64,000 nt of DNA from Escherichia sp. E4742 (GCF_005843885.1 NZ_CP040443.1:3534001-3598000); one strand, 5' to 3'; shown: positions 1 to 9,847, numbered from the stretch's first letter. Notes: generated by a model from the letters alone, not told the origin. Translations and numbers: made by a program.

Positions 1-6
1 ATCGCC

Positions 7-2118
7 GTGGCGCGTTATTACCGCCTTGATTTTTCTCAGGAGAATGTGCGTGCAACCGTCAACTGGGAGCGCGACAGCAAACGGGAAGAGTTACTCACCG
101 ACATGGCGCGGCAGTTGGGGATGGGGCTACGGCTGGTGGAGTTCTCCGCCGATTCGCTTAACCCATGGCGACTGCCGTTGATTGCGGTGTTTGATAATCA
201 ACAGGTCGGTGTGATCACTCGCCGCGATAACCACGACAATATCAGCATTCAGTTCAGTGGTGACGAAGGGCTGGAAACCACGCTTAACGTCGCGGATGTT
301 GAAGATAAAATCGTCGAACTGGCGCTACTCCGCCCGCTCAGCGCCATTCCAGATGCGCGGGTAGATGACTACATTCGCCCGTATCAAGCGAACTGGTTCT
401 GGAATCTCTCGCTGAAAGACTGGCGGCGCTATGGCGATATTATGCTGGCGTCACTGGTGGCGAACGTGCTGGCACTGGCGGCGATGATTTTCTCGATGCA
501 GGTTTACGACCGCGTCGTTCCGGCGCAGTCGTACCCGACGCTGTGGGTGCTGTTCGCCGGGGTGATGATGGCGATCCTGTTTGAGTTCTGTATGCGCATG
601 GTGCGTACGCACCTCTCGGATATGATTGGCAAGCGGGCGGATTTACGGATTTCGGATCGCGTTTTTGGTCATGCGTTACGGCTGAAAAATAATGTGCGAT
701 CGAAATCCACCGGATCGTTTATCTCGCAGATCCGCGAACTGGAATCGGTGCGGGAGCTTATTACTTCCACCACCATCGGCGCGGTGGCGGATCTGCCGTT
801 CTTCCTGCTGTTTGTCTTTATTCTGTGGATGATTGGCGGCTGGCTGGTGCTGGTTGTTTTGCTGGCGCTGCCGTTGCTGGTGATCCCCGGCCTGCTGGTG
901 CAACGCCCGCTGGCGCGGCTGGCGAACGAAGGGATGCGCGAGTCGGCGGTACGTAACGCGACGCTTGTGGAAGCCGTGCAGTCGATTGAAGACATTAAAC
1001 TGTTGCGCGCCGAACAGCGTTTTCAGAATCAGTGGAATCACACCAACGACGTGGCGTCGTCCATCAGCATGAAGCAACGTTTTCTCACCGGGCTGCTGCT
1101 CACCTGGACCCAGGAAGTGCAATCCATCGTCTACGTCGTGGTGCTGTTGGTGGGCTGCTTTATGGTAATGAACGGTGATATGACCACCGGCGCGCTGGTC
1201 GGGACGACGATCCTGGCTTCGCGCACCATTGCGCCGCTGTCGCAGATATCCGGCGTGCTCTCGCGCTGGCAGCAGGCGAAGGTGGCGCGTAACGGCCTTG
1301 ATGAACTGATGAAGCGCCCGGTGGATCAGCCGGAGCACGGCAAACTGGTGCATAAAGCGGTGCTGCACGGCAATTATCAGTTCAGCAATGCGGTGTTTTA
1401 TTACGACGAAGAAGAGAAGATTGCCGATGTGGCGATTGGCAAACTCAACATTCAGGCCGGAGAGAAAATCGCCATTCTCGGGCGCAACGGCGCGGGTAAA
1501 TCGACGCTACTGCAAATGCTCGCCGGAATGCGTATCGCCCAGCAGGGGCAGGTGCTGCTGGATAACATCAGCATCGGGCAGCTTGATCCGGCGGATCTGC
1601 GCCGCGACATGGGGCTGCTTAGCCAGACCGGGCGACTGTTCTTCGGCTCGCTGCGGGAAAACCTCACCATGGGGATGCCGGAAGCCAGCGATGAAGATAT
1701 CGAGCGCGCATTAATCCTCAGCGGGGCGCTGCCCTTTGTGCAGAAGCAGAAAAACGGCCTTAACTACATGATTCAGGAAGGGGGATTTGGCCTCTCTGGC
1801 GGTCAGCGGCAAACGCTGCTGCTGGCGCGGCTACTTATCTCTCAACCCAATATCGTCCTGCTTGACGAACCCAGCGCCTCGCTGGACGAAATGGCGGAAG
1901 CGCATTTAATCGAGCAACTGAAGCAGTGGATAGGCCATCGCACGCTGGTAATCGCCACTCATCGCACGGCGATGCTGCAACTGGTAGACAGGATAATCGT
2001 GATGGATCAGGGGCGGATTGTGATGGATGGTGCGAAAGAGGCTATTTTGCGTGAACAGGGCGAACCCACGGCGCGACGCGTGGTGTTGCAGGAGAAGAAT
2101 AAGGGGTCTGCCGCATGA
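7..2118 (+). CDS. Type I secretion ABC transporter, LapB-type (inner-membrane ATPase)
   Basis: This protein of about 703 residues has the domain order of a LapB-type type I secretion ATPase. Residues 1-130 resemble a C39-peptidase-like domain without an obvious catalytic Cys. A membrane-spanning domain covers roughly 145-430, and a nucleotide-binding domain follows with Walker A GRNGAGKS at 492-499, signature LSGGQ at 596-600 and Walker B LLDEP near 618-622. The family exports very large repeat adhesins or RTX proteins through a trans-envelope channel. The stop overlaps the adaptor ATG (ATGA), so the two genes are one operon. The reading frame is open to the left edge, so the GTG at base 7 may not be the true start. 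The substrate and outer-membrane partner are not in the window and presumably lie upstream. Confidence 0.85.
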   Translation: MARYYRLDFSQENVRATVNWERDSKREELLTDMARQLGMGLRLVEFSADSLNPWRLPLIAVFDNQQVGVITRRDNHDNISIQFSGDEGLETTLNVADVEDKIVELALLRPLSAIPDARVDDYIRPYQANWFWNLSLKDWRRYGDIMLASLVANVLALAAMIFSMQVYDRVVPAQSYPTLWVLFAGVMMAILFEFCMRMVRTHLSDMIGKRADLRISDRVFGHALRLKNNVRSKSTGSFISQIRELESVRELITSTTIGAVADLPFFLLFVFILWMIGGWLVLVVLLALPLLVIPGLLVQRPLARLANEGMRESAVRNATLVEAVQSIEDIKLLRAEQRFQNQWNHTNDVASSISMKQRFLTGLLLTWTQEVQSIVYVVVLLVGCFMVMNGDMTTGALVGTTILASRTIAPLSQISGVLSRWQQAKVARNGLDELMKRPVDQPEHGKLVHKAVLHGNYQFSNAVFYYDEEEKIADVAIGKLNIQAGEKIAILGRNGAGKSTLLQMLAGMRIAQQGQVLLDNISIGQLDPADLRRDMGLLSQTGRLFFGSLRENLTMGMPEASDEDIERALILSGALPFVQKQKNGLNYMIQEGGFGLSGGQRQTLLLARLLISQPNIVLLDEPSASLDEMAEAHLIEQLKQWIGHRTLVIATHRTAMLQLVDRIIVMDQGRIVMDGAKEAILREQGEPTARRVVLQEKNKGSAA

Positions 2119-3290
2119 ACGGACAACTGCAATATAACCGTGGCCTGACTGAACCCCGCCTGCCGCGCTCGGCGCTGGCGGTACGCGTTACCGCTGTGAT
2201 GCTGCTCTGTTTTCTCGGCTGGGCGTGGTATTTCCAGCTTGATGAAGTCACTACCGGCAGCGGCACGGTAGAACCTTCCGGGCGCGAACAGGTGGTGCAG
2301 TCGCTGGAAGGCGGGATTTTGTATCATCTCGATGTGAAGGTTGGCGATATTGTTGAACAGGGCCAGCCGCTGGCGCAGCTTAACCGCACCAAAACGGAAT
2401 CCGACGTCCAGGAAGCGATGTCGCGGCTGTACGCGGCGCTGGCAACCTCGGCGCGGCTGCGGGCGGAAGTGAGTAATAAACCGCTGGTTTTCCCTGACGA
2501 ACTGAATAAATTCCCCGAGCTTATCGAGTCGGAAACGGCGTTATATAACACTCGCCGCGACGGGCTGAATAAAGCCACCACCGGGCTGACGCAGGGGATT
2601 AGTCTGGTCAATCGTGAACTGGCAATGACCCAGCCGCTGGTGAAACAGGGGGCGGCGAGCAACGTGGAAGTGTTGCGTTTACAGCGTCAGGCTAACGAAC
2701 TGGAAAACAAACTTAACGACGTGCGTACACAATATTACGTTCAGGCGCGGGAAGAGTTAGCGAAAGCCAATGCGGAAGTGGAAACCCAGCGTTCGGTGAT
2801 CCGTGGGCGGGAAGATTCCCTCACCAGGCTCAACTTTACTGCGCCGGTGCGTGGCATTGTTCAGGACATTGACGTCACCACGGTTGGCGGCGTCATTGCC
2901 CCCGGTGGTAAACTCATGACCATCGTGCCGCTGGATGAGCAACTGCTGATTGAGGCGAAAATCTCCCCGCGCGATGTGGCGTTTATCCATCCGGGGCAAA
3001 AATCGCTGGTGAAAATAACCGCTTACGATTACTCCATCTATGGCGGCCTGCCGGGGGAAGTGGCAGTGATATCACCAGACACCGTGCAGGATGAAGTGCG
3101 GCGCGATGTTTATTACTATCGGGTGTACATTCGCACTTTCAGCAACCATCTGGAAAACAAAAGTAAACAGCAGTTTCCGATATTCCCAGGTATGGTGGCG
3201 ACGGTTGATATCCGTACCGGCAAAAAGAGCGTGCTGGATTATCTGTTGAAACCCTTTAACAAAGCACAGGAGGCGTTGCGCGAACGATGA
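2115..3290 (+). CDS. HlyD-family type I secretion periplasmic adaptor
   Basis: This 391-residue membrane fusion protein has a short cytoplasmic N-terminus, one transmembrane segment at about 21-40, a lipoyl-like half-motif, a long periplasmic coiled coil (about 95-230) and a C-terminal beta-barrel region. HlyD/LapC-type adaptors link the inner-membrane ATPase to a TolC-like channel. The gene overlaps the ATPase stop by 4 bp and its own stop overlaps the cueR ATG, so the three genes read as one translationally coupled string. The exported substrate cannot be named from this window. Confidence 0.87.
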   Translation: MNGQLQYNRGLTEPRLPRSALAVRVTAVMLLCFLGWAWYFQLDEVTTGSGTVEPSGREQVVQSLEGGILYHLDVKVGDIVEQGQPLAQLNRTKTESDVQEAMSRLYAALATSARLRAEVSNKPLVFPDELNKFPELIESETALYNTRRDGLNKATTGLTQGISLVNRELAMTQPLVKQGAASNVEVLRLQRQANELENKLNDVRTQYYVQAREELAKANAEVETQRSVIRGREDSLTRLNFTAPVRGIVQDIDVTTVGGVIAPGGKLMTIVPLDEQLLIEAKISPRDVAFIHPGQKSLVKITAYDYSIYGGLPGEVAVISPDTVQDEVRRDVYYYRVYIRTFSNHLENKSKQQFPIFPGMVATVDIRTGKKSVLDYLLKPFNKAQEALRER

Positions 3291-3694
3291 ACATTAGTGA
3301 TGTAGCAAAAATTACCGGCCTGACCAGCAAAGCCATTCGCTTCTATGAAGAGAAGGGGCTGGTGACACCGCCGATGCGCAGCGAAAACGGTTATCGCACC
3401 TACACGCAGCAGCATCTCAACGAACTGACCTTACTGCGCCAGGCGCGCCAGGTGGGCTTTAACCTGGAAGAGAGCGGCGAACTGGTGAATCTGTTTAACG
3501 ACCCGCAGCGCCACAGTGCTGATGTAAAACGGCGCACGCTGGAGAAGGTGGCAGAGATCGAGCGACATATTGAAGAACTGCAGTCCATGCGGAACCAGCT
3601 GCTGGCGCTGGCGAATGCCTGCCCTGGTGATGACAGCGCCGACTGCCCGATTATCGAAAATCTCTCCGGCTGCTGTCATCATCGGGCGGGGTGA
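3287..3694 (+). CDS. cueR: CueR, MerR-family Cu(I)-responsive activator
   Basis: This 135-residue protein is CueR, the cytoplasmic Cu(I)/Ag(I)/Au(I) sensor that activates copA and cueO. The N-terminal winged helix (about residues 1-70) is followed by the dimerisation helix. The metal-binding Cys112 and Cys120 are present in the C-terminal loop, with Ser77 conserved and a Cys/His-rich tail at residues 129-132. Unusually, its ATG overlaps the TGA of the HlyD-type adaptor gene, so it may be co-transcribed with the secretion genes; a promoter inside the adaptor gene cannot be excluded. Downstream, an accessory block replaces the direct junction with ybbJ seen in K-12. Confidence 0.96.
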   Translation: MNISDVAKITGLTSKAIRFYEEKGLVTPPMRSENGYRTYTQQHLNELTLLRQARQVGFNLEESGELVNLFNDPQRHSADVKRRTLEKVAEIERHIEELQSMRNQLLALANACPGDDSADCPIIENLSGCCHHRAG

Positions 3695-3697
3695 AAA

Positions 3698-3901
3698 TCA
3701 GTTAATCCCCGTTTGCACAGAAAGAATATGTTGCAAACTTTCTACCATAATGCGCCCCGACTGAAATAAGCCTTCCTGGATTTCGTTGTTAACATTCACA
3801 GCGTGAACCAGGGAGGCTAATAACACCACTTGCAGGAAGGCAAAAATAAACGCACCGATAATCATAATATGCGTCATGGCTATTTTCTTTTGCTCCTTCA
3901 T
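3698..3901 (-). CDS. Small single-pass membrane protein, unknown function
   Basis: This is a 67-residue protein with one strong hydrophobic segment at about residues 10-33, a short basic N-terminus and a polar C-terminal half. Its ATG overlaps the TGA of the upstream lipoprotein gene (ATGA), so it is translationally coupled to it. Its stop lies four bases from the convergent cueR stop. I do not recognise the family. The tight coupling suggests a partner role with the lipoprotein and perhaps the trimeric autotransporter upstream of both; that is inference. Confidence 0.6.
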   Translation of the reverse strand: MKEQKKIAMTHIMIIGAFIFAFLQVVLLASLVHAVNVNNEIQEGLFQSGRIMVESLQHILSVQTGIN

Positions 3902-4320
3902 TTTAAATAGCCCACAAACTGGCCTTCTTTCATTAATGCGACTTTTCCTGTGTGATGATAAACAATGACGTTATACAGACCCGATTGATAAACGGTGGCA
4001 TCGGCGTTATCTTCATCTATCGCACATAATGAATCATTGAGATACGCAAAGTTTTTACTGCTCATTCTAAAGGTCATGCCATATCCTTTATAAATGGCTT
4101 TCTTTGCCGCCTGGGCGTGTTGTGCGGCTTCTGCATTTTTAAATGCCTGCGCCTCGGATGCACTTAAAATAGCCGCCTGACGCTGCTGTTCGGCGAGATA
4201 ACAGGTGTCATGGCTGACACCCTGCGCCTGGCAATCTGCGATGCGGGAAGTGGGAGAGCTACAGCCAGCCAGTAATATAACAGCCAGCAGGGAAAACGAT
4301 TTAATGGAGCTATTCATCAT
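3898..4320 (-). CDS. Predicted lipoprotein, unknown function
   Basis: The start at 4320 is chosen because an AAGGT ribosome binding site lies just upstream and it gives a clean lipoprotein signal. The signal is a short N-region, a hydrophobic core and an L-A-G-C lipobox with the lipidated Cys near residue 19 of this start. The mature part (about 120 residues) has an Ala/Gln-rich helical section followed by a mixed region. It is coupled by ATGA to the 67-residue membrane protein downstream and lies 112 bp after the trimeric autotransporter gene on the same strand, so the three may form one operon. Small lipoproteins next to trimeric autotransporters can assist their assembly (SadB in Salmonella is the known case), but I see no clear SadB signature. 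Confidence 0.65.
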   Translation of the reverse strand: MMNSSIKSFSLLAVILLAGCSSPTSRIADCQAQGVSHDTCYLAEQQRQAAILSASEAQAFKNAEAAQHAQAAKKAIYKGYGMTFRMSSKNFAYLNDSLCAIDEDNADATVYQSGLYNVIVYHHTGKVALMKEGQFVGYLK

Positions 4321-4432
4321 TGTTAACCTTAAATAGAGTATGAAAATCATTAAGGAGTGAAAACAGGCAAACGTCCTTGCTCTAATTTATTTAATGGTTT
4401 TTATTGATATTTATAAAGTATCCAGCGAGATC

Positions 4433-5722
4433 TTAGAACGAATATCCCACACCGACACCCGCACCGAAATCAGATTGCGTATCCGCAGAAACACCTGCTT
4501 TAATTACCGTGTGGACCCCGGCATTAAAAGACGTGCCGACAGATACCGCCGATTCACCATTAAACGTTCCCGCTCCCGCAGACACCATCATTAAATCACC
4601 GGTTTTCACCTGCGGTTGTGAAGCAATGGCAATAGCTGACGCGATCCCCGCATTGGCATCTTTACGGTTGTCTTCAACTTCGTTTTTCAGTGAGCTGAAA
4701 TGGTTATTGAGAGTATTAATTTGCTGGCTGTTATCCGCTACTCGTTTTTGCGTGGTTGATAACTGCTGATGTGTGTCGGTGGAATCCTGCACCAGGTTTT
4801 GAATTTGTTCACCGTAATGAACGCTATCTATCTGTTGTTGTGCCGCCAGCTTGCTTACTGCAGTGTTGGTTTTTGTTATATCGCCATGAATTTCTTCCAG
4901 TTCTTTTGTGTGGTTCTCGGTAGCAACACTTTGAGATACCGTCGTCATGGTAGAAGAAAGAGCGTCAATTTTTTTCCCTTGCTCCGCAGAAGCGCGCGTG
5001 CTGGCTTCATTTTCCGCAGCCAGTTTAGCGTTGACCATTCCCTGATAACGGGCGGCGGTCTGAACATCACCGGTAGCAGCGACGGTTTTTTGTGTGGCTT
5101 CGATTTGCTTTTGCTGTTCGGTAATCTGCGTTTGTTGGGCTTCGGCTTGTTGCTGCTGTGCGTTATCCGCAGCCTCCTGACGGGCGTTTACCATGCTTTG
5201 ATAACGGGCGGCGGTCTGAACGTCACCAGTAGCTGCAACCGTTTTTTGTGTGGCTTCGATTTGCTTTTGCTGTTCGGTAATCTGCGTTTGTTGGGCTTCG
5301 GCTTGTTGCTGCTGTGCGTTATCCGCAGCCTCCTGACGGGCGTTTACCATGCTTTGATAACGTGCTGCGTTCTGAACATCACCGGTAGCAGCAACCGTTT
5401 TTTGTGTGTCGGTAATTTGCTCTTGTTGAGCTCTGAGAATGTTATTCTGTTCGGTAATGTTGTTGGTATTTTTATGAATAGCCGCTTTGTTGGCGTCAAT
5501 CTCGGTTTGCACTGACGTAATGGCCTGGTGTGCTTCATCGGCGGTCGTCACTGCTTTGTTCGCGGTGGTTTGCGCATTCTGGATGGCGGTATCTTGTGCC
5601 GCATCGCGGTCTGTCTGGGTCTGTTCTGTCGTCGCCGCCTCAATGGTGTCCCCCGCAAAGGCCGATGGACATACAGCAGTAGCAACAACGACAGCCAGTA
5701 AAGACATCTTTACAGTTTTCAT
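4433..5722 (-). CDS. Compact YadA-like trimeric autotransporter adhesin
   Basis: This 429-residue protein has a Sec signal peptide (cleavage likely after Ala23), a long Gln/Ala-rich coiled-coil stalk and a C-terminal YadA-type anchor. The anchor is recognisable by the VSAGAGTFNG and SAVSVGTSF patterns and a terminal Phe, as expected for insertion by BAM as a trimer. The stalk contains a 52-residue unit starting at residues 106, 158 and 210, the third copy partial. There is no obvious YadA-type head repeat, so this looks like a short stalk-dominated member. Genes for a lipoprotein and a small membrane protein follow on the same strand, and a putative DNA-binding protein is divergent upstream. 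The block is A+T-rich and absent from the K-12 cueR-ybbJ junction, which suggests transfer. Confidence 0.82.
   Translation of the reverse strand: MKTVKMSLLAVVVATAVCPSAFAGDTIEAATTEQTQTDRDAAQDTAIQNAQTTANKAVTTADEAHQAITSVQTEIDANKAAIHKNTNNITEQNNILRAQQEQITDTQKTVAATGDVQNAARYQSMVNARQEAADNAQQQQAEAQQTQITEQQKQIEATQKTVAATGDVQTAARYQSMVNARQEAADNAQQQQAEAQQTQITEQQKQIEATQKTVAATGDVQTAARYQGMVNAKLAAENEASTRASAEQGKKIDALSSTMTTVSQSVATENHTKELEEIHGDITKTNTAVSKLAAQQQIDSVHYGEQIQNLVQDSTDTHQQLSTTQKRVADNSQQINTLNNHFSSLKNEVEDNRKDANAGIASAIAIASQPQVKTGDLMMVSAGAGTFNGESAVSVGTSFNAGVHTVIKAGVSADTQSDFGAGVGVGYSF
5024..5407 (-). repeat. 156-bp tandem coding repeats in the autotransporter stalk
   Basis: Three direct repeats of 156 bp (52 codons) start at residues 106, 158 and 210 of the adhesin. 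The first two are nearly identical at protein level, and the third covers only about its first 23 residues before diverging. Such in-frame units allow stalk length to change by slipped or homologous recombination. Confidence 0.85.
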
Positions 5723-6087
5723 TCATTTTTTCTCAATCAAAGTAAGTCGCATTTTTGTTTCTTATAGCAACATTAGTTGTTGTTATAAGAAATGTTATGT
5801 GTTTCGCATTGATCGGAATCTACGCTGGCATTTGTGTGATGTAAAGCGCGTTTTTATACTGTGTAAGCGTAAATACCGCCAAATAGAAACTAAAAATGTT
5901 TCTTTTAGAAATAAAATGGGAAGGCATTTTGTGCTATTTCTCTGTAAGAAACCGTAAAGACTTGTTTTGATAAGCGAAATAAATGCTGTTTCTGGGCTAA
6001 ACGTGAAGCTGTTCCTGATGTGTGCTAGAATGCGTTTCTTTGATAAATCTCAAATTTTAAGAGGTTTACGCCAGGCAGGAAAATTAA
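5723..6087. promoter_or_regulatory. A+T-rich divergent intergenic region with candidate promoter
   Basis: These 365 bases separate the adhesin gene (minus) from the small putative regulator (plus). A good extended -10 for the regulator, TGCTAGAAT, lies at 6023-6031, about 57 bases before its ATG; no clear -35 accompanies it. No convincing additional gene was seen. Both promoters must lie here, so a local regulator could act on both. Confidence 0.45.
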
Positions 6088-6450
6088 ATGAATGAATTTG
6101 AGAAGATTTTTAATGAAATGAATCTGGACAGGGCGCTGCTACCCATCCTTTTTCGTTCGAACCGGTCAACAGTGTGGAAATATTTAAGTGGCGATAGTAC
6201 GGCTCCTGCCTCTGCCATGTCGCTGATCATGCTGTTGCAGTTAATCCAGAAACGTAATCCTGATTTGTTAGCCGAATGGTTAACGCTTTCTGATTTCACC
6301 ATTCCGCCAGAAGTTTACCTGGACCAGCCTGATTACTGGAAAGGGTGGGTGTATACCCAACACAAGGTCAATAAAAACGTCCTGGAATATCTAAAAAAAC
6401 ATTATCCGGATGAAGACCAAAAAAACATGAATAAAGGTAGTGACGAGTAA
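6088..6450 (+). CDS. Small putative helix-turn-helix protein, unknown target
   Basis: This 120-residue protein has an N-terminal helical region with a pattern (RSNRSTVWKYLSGDSTAP at about residues 24-41) resembling the turn and recognition helix of Cro/CI-type domains. A charged C-terminal tail ends in repeated Asp/Lys/Asn. A short AGGA ribosome binding site precedes the ATG. It is divergent from the trimeric autotransporter gene, a typical place for a local regulator. I do not recognise a named family, and DNA binding is inferred from the pattern only. Confidence 0.55.
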   Translation: MNEFEKIFNEMNLDRALLPILFRSNRSTVWKYLSGDSTAPASAMSLIMLLQLIQKRNPDLLAEWLTLSDFTIPPEVYLDQPDYWKGWVYTQHKVNKNVLEYLKKHYPDEDQKNMNKGSDE

Positions 6451-6469
6451 TTTGCCAATGCCAGTTAAT

Positions 6470-6735
<266 letters not shown>

Positions 6736-6740
<5 letters not shown>

Positions 6741-7194
6741 CGATGACCGCACGGATGATCAGCGTTATCCCTTCAATCGCAATCACCTCAACATGCGTAC
6801 CTGCACCGAGATCCTCGCTGGCGCTGACGGGCCATGAACTGTCACCGACGCGCATATGACCTCGCCCGTTGACCAGTGGCGATTCCAGCACAAATCGTCT
6901 GCCGATCAATTGTTGACCGCGCTGGTTAAGATGGCTGTCACTGTGCTTTTGTTCGCGCACGCCTCGTGCCAGCCATTTCCACCACAGCCAGGCGGCAAGT
7001 AGCGTCAGGACGGCAAACATCACCCCTTGCCACTCCCAACCCAGCGGCAGCAGCCAGACCACCAGGCCAGTAATCACCGCCGCGGCACCGCTCCAAAGCA
7101 GATAACCATTGCCGCCCAGCATCTCGGCTGCCAGCAGCAGACCGCCGAGACTCAGCCAAAAAATATGCGGATGGATAGCTATCATCTCTATCAT
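6736..7194 (-). CDS. ybbJ: YbbJ, NfeD-family membrane protein
   Basis: This 152-residue inner-membrane protein has hydrophobic segments in its first 75 residues and a C-terminal OB-fold-like NfeD domain (about 85-150). NfeD proteins pair with SPFH/stomatin proteins, and the gene overlaps the end of qmcA by 4 bp (ATGA), the conserved pairing. It presumably works with QmcA in membrane microdomain or protein quality functions. Its stop codon lies within the first bases of the REP cluster, so the last residues are partly encoded by repeat sequence. Confidence 0.93.
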
Positions 7195-8108
7195 GATTTA
7201 TTTCGCTCGTTCGCGCTGTCTTTCACCAGTTCGGCAATCCCGGCAATCGACCCCATCAGGCTGCTGGCGTCTAATGGCATCATCACCACTTTGCTGTTAC
7301 TGGACGAACCAATCTGCTGTAACGCTTCGGTGTATTTCTGCGCCACGAAGTAATTCACTGCCTGAATGTCACCAGAAGCAATGGCTTCAGACACCATTTG
7401 GGTTGCGCGGGCTTCCGCTTCGGCAGAACGTTCACGCGCTTCAGCCTGTAAAAACGCCGACTGACGTTCGCCTTCCGCTTTCAGGATTTGTGACTGTTTT
7501 TCACCTTCGGCTTTGAGGATTTCCGCCTGACGTATCCCTTCCGCCTCAAGGATGTAAGCGCGTTTGGTACGTTCCGCTTTCATCTGCGCGTTCATCGAAG
7601 AGATAAGCTCTGCTGGTGGGCGCACATCGCGAATTTCAATACGGGTGACTTTTATCCCCCACGGATTAGTGGCTTCATCGACAATATGCAGCAGACGCGA
7701 GTTAATGCTGTCGCGCTGAGAGAGCATTTCGTCAAGTTCCATTGAACCCAGAACGGTACGGATGTTGGTCATGGTCAGGTTGATGATCGCCAGTTCCAGA
7801 TTGCTGACTTCATAAGCGGCACGCGGGGCATCAATCACCTGAATAAAGCAAACGGCGTCGATGGTCACGTTGGCGTTATCTTTCGAGATAACTTCCTGGG
7901 ATGGGATGTCGAGCACTTGCTCCATCATATTGATCTTACGACCAATGCGGTCCATAAACGGCACCACCAGACTTAGCCCCGGCTGTAATGTTTTGGTATA
8001 ACGACCAAATCGTTCTACCGTCCACTGATAGCCCTGCGGAACGATTTTGACGCCCGCACCAACAATCACCAGCGCGACAAAAATGAGAATCGGGATAAAA
8101 ATAAGCAT
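7191..8108 (-). CDS. qmcA: QmcA, SPFH/stomatin-like membrane protein
   Basis: This 305-residue protein has an N-terminal transmembrane segment (about 1-20), an SPFH/band-7 domain (about 25-190) and an Ala/Glu/Arg-rich coiled coil with repeated KAEGE motifs. QmcA is an oligomeric membrane protein linked to FtsH/HflKC-type quality control. It is the first gene of qmcA-ybbJ and is divergent from fetA, with 144 bp between the starts. Confidence 0.95.
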   Translation of the reverse strand: MLIFIPILIFVALVIVGAGVKIVPQGYQWTVERFGRYTKTLQPGLSLVVPFMDRIGRKINMMEQVLDIPSQEVISKDNANVTIDAVCFIQVIDAPRAAYEVSNLELAIINLTMTNIRTVLGSMELDEMLSQRDSINSRLLHIVDEATNPWGIKVTRIEIRDVRPPAELISSMNAQMKAERTKRAYILEAEGIRQAEILKAEGEKQSQILKAEGERQSAFLQAEARERSAEAEARATQMVSEAIASGDIQAVNYFVAQKYTEALQQIGSSSNSKVVMMPLDASSLMGSIAGIAELVKDSANERNKS

Positions 8109-8252
8109 CGGAAAAACCTCCTGTTGTACCGTCCATAAAGAGCAAAAATGCTGCTTGATTAAACAAATTATACCTGATTACTGAAAGAGAGTTCCCCCTT
8201 ATTCTTGCGGAGGATAAACTGTTTTTAGTAAAAATCAGAAAAGGGATGGGCA

Positions 8253-8930
8253 ATGCAGGAAAATAGTCTTTTGCTCCAACTACAAAATGTTGGATATCAG
8301 GCGGGCGATACGAAGATTCTCAATAACATCAATTTTTCGCTGCGTGCTGGCGAATTTAAGTTAATTACCGGCCCTTCCGGCTGCGGTAAAAGTACGCTAC
8401 TAAAAATAGTTGCTTCATTAATCAGCCCGACCAGCGGAACGTTACTGTTTGAAGGTGAGGATGTCAGCACACTAAAGCCAGAAACTTATCGCCAACAAGT
8501 TTCTTACTGCGCCCAGACGCCGGCTCTGTTTGGCGACACGGTCTACGATAACCTGATCTTTCCCTGGCAGATCCGTAACCAGCAGCCTGACCCGGCCATT
8601 TTTCTCGATTTTCTCGAACGTTTCTCCTTGCCGGACACCATTTTGACGAAAAATATCGCCGAGCTATCTGGTGGTGAAAAACAACGCATCTCATTGATTC
8701 GTAACCTACAATTTATGCCGAAGGTTTTATTGCTCGACGAAATCACCAGTGCGCTGGATGAAAGCAACAAACGCAACGTCAATGAGATGATCCACCGCTA
8801 TGTACGTGAGCAAAATATTGCTGTGTTGTGGGTGACGCACGATAAAGACGAAATTAATCATGCGGATAAGGTGATTACACTGCAACCGCATGCCGGAGAA
8901 ATGCAGGAAGCACGCTATGAACACGCATAA
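8253..8930 (+). CDS. fetA: FetA, ATPase of FetAB exporter
   Basis: This 225-residue ABC ATPase has Walker A GPSGCGKST near residue 43, signature LSGGEKQR and Walker B LLLDEITSALDE. FetAB is reported to export iron and improve resistance to oxidative stress. The gene overlaps fetB by 14 bp. The upstream region is shared with divergent qmcA. Confidence 0.94.
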   Translation: MQENSLLLQLQNVGYQAGDTKILNNINFSLRAGEFKLITGPSGCGKSTLLKIVASLISPTSGTLLFEGEDVSTLKPETYRQQVSYCAQTPALFGDTVYDNLIFPWQIRNQQPDPAIFLDFLERFSLPDTILTKNIAELSGGEKQRISLIRNLQFMPKVLLLDEITSALDESNKRNVNEMIHRYVREQNIAVLWVTHDKDEINHADKVITLQPHAGEMQEARYEHA

Positions 8931-9696
8931 TATTACCAACGAGTCACTGGCACTGGCATTAATGCTGGTGATTGTCGCAATCTTAATTAGCCATAAAGAA
9001 AAACTGGCGCTGGAGAAAGATATTCTCTGGAGTGTGGGGCGCGCGATAATTCAGCTGATTATTGTCGGCTATGTGCTGAAGTATATTTTCAGCGTGGATG
9101 ATGCCAGCCTGACATTATTGATGGTGTTATTTATCTGCTTTAATGCGGCGTGGAATGCGCAAAAACGCAGTAAATATATTGCTAAAGCCTTTGTCTCGTC
9201 ATTTATTGCCATTACGGTCGGGGCGGGAATTACCCTGGCGGTATTGATTCTCTCAGGATCGATTGAGTTTATCCCGATGCAGGTGATCCCTATCGCCGGG
9301 ATGATTGCCGGTAACGCTATGGTGGCGGTAGGGCTGTGTTATAACAATCTCGGTCAGCGGTTTATCAGCGAACAGCAACAGATTCAGGAGAAACTGAGTC
9401 TTGGTGCGACGCCGAAACAGGCTTCAGCGATATTGATTCGCGACAGTATTCGCGCGGCTTTAATTCCAACGGTGGATTCGGCAAAAACGGTTGGCTTAGT
9501 GAGTTTACCAGGAATGATGTCCGGGCTGATATTTGCCGGGATTGATCCGGTGAAGGCGATTAAATATCAGATTATGGTGACCTTTATGCTGCTCTCAACC
9601 GCCAGCTTGTCGACCATTATTGCCTGTTATTTAACCTATCGTAAGTTTTATAATTCGCGCCACCAGTTGGTGGTGACGCAATTGAAGAAGAAATGA
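8917..9696 (+). CDS. fetB: FetB, permease of FetAB exporter
   Basis: This is a 259-residue polytopic membrane protein of the UPF0014/FetB family. I chose the ATG at 8917 (MNTHNITNES) over an upstream in-frame codon because it gives the usual family length and the normal 14-bp overlap with fetA. Several hydrophobic helices alternate with a basic loop. It is the membrane partner of FetA. A REP unit follows at the 3' end. Confidence 0.93.
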   Translation: MNTHNITNESLALALMLVIVAILISHKEKLALEKDILWSVGRAIIQLIIVGYVLKYIFSVDDASLTLLMVLFICFNAAWNAQKRSKYIAKAFVSSFIAITVGAGITLAVLILSGSIEFIPMQVIPIAGMIAGNAMVAVGLCYNNLGQRFISEQQQIQEKLSLGATPKQASAILIRDSIRAALIPTVDSAKTVGLVSLPGMMSGLIFAGIDPVKAIKYQIMVTFMLLSTASLSTIIACYLTYRKFYNSRHQLVVTQLKKK

Positions 9697-9730
9697 AATA
9701 ATGCGATGCCTGCACAGTCTGTGCGCGAAT

Positions 9731-9822
<92 letters not shown>

Positions 9823-9847
9823 CGTAGCATCGCATCTCAACCGAATA

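Noticed and set aside
5024..5407. CRISPR-like repetition
   Set aside because: The repeats are 156 bp, contiguous, in frame and coding, with no spacers. No CRISPR array or cas gene is seen in the window.
4769..5515. 248-codon open frame on the plus strand opposite the autotransporter
   Set aside because: It is the antisense of the repetitive coiled-coil stalk, Leu/Cys-rich with repeated units, and has no ribosome binding site. It is a shadow of the real gene.
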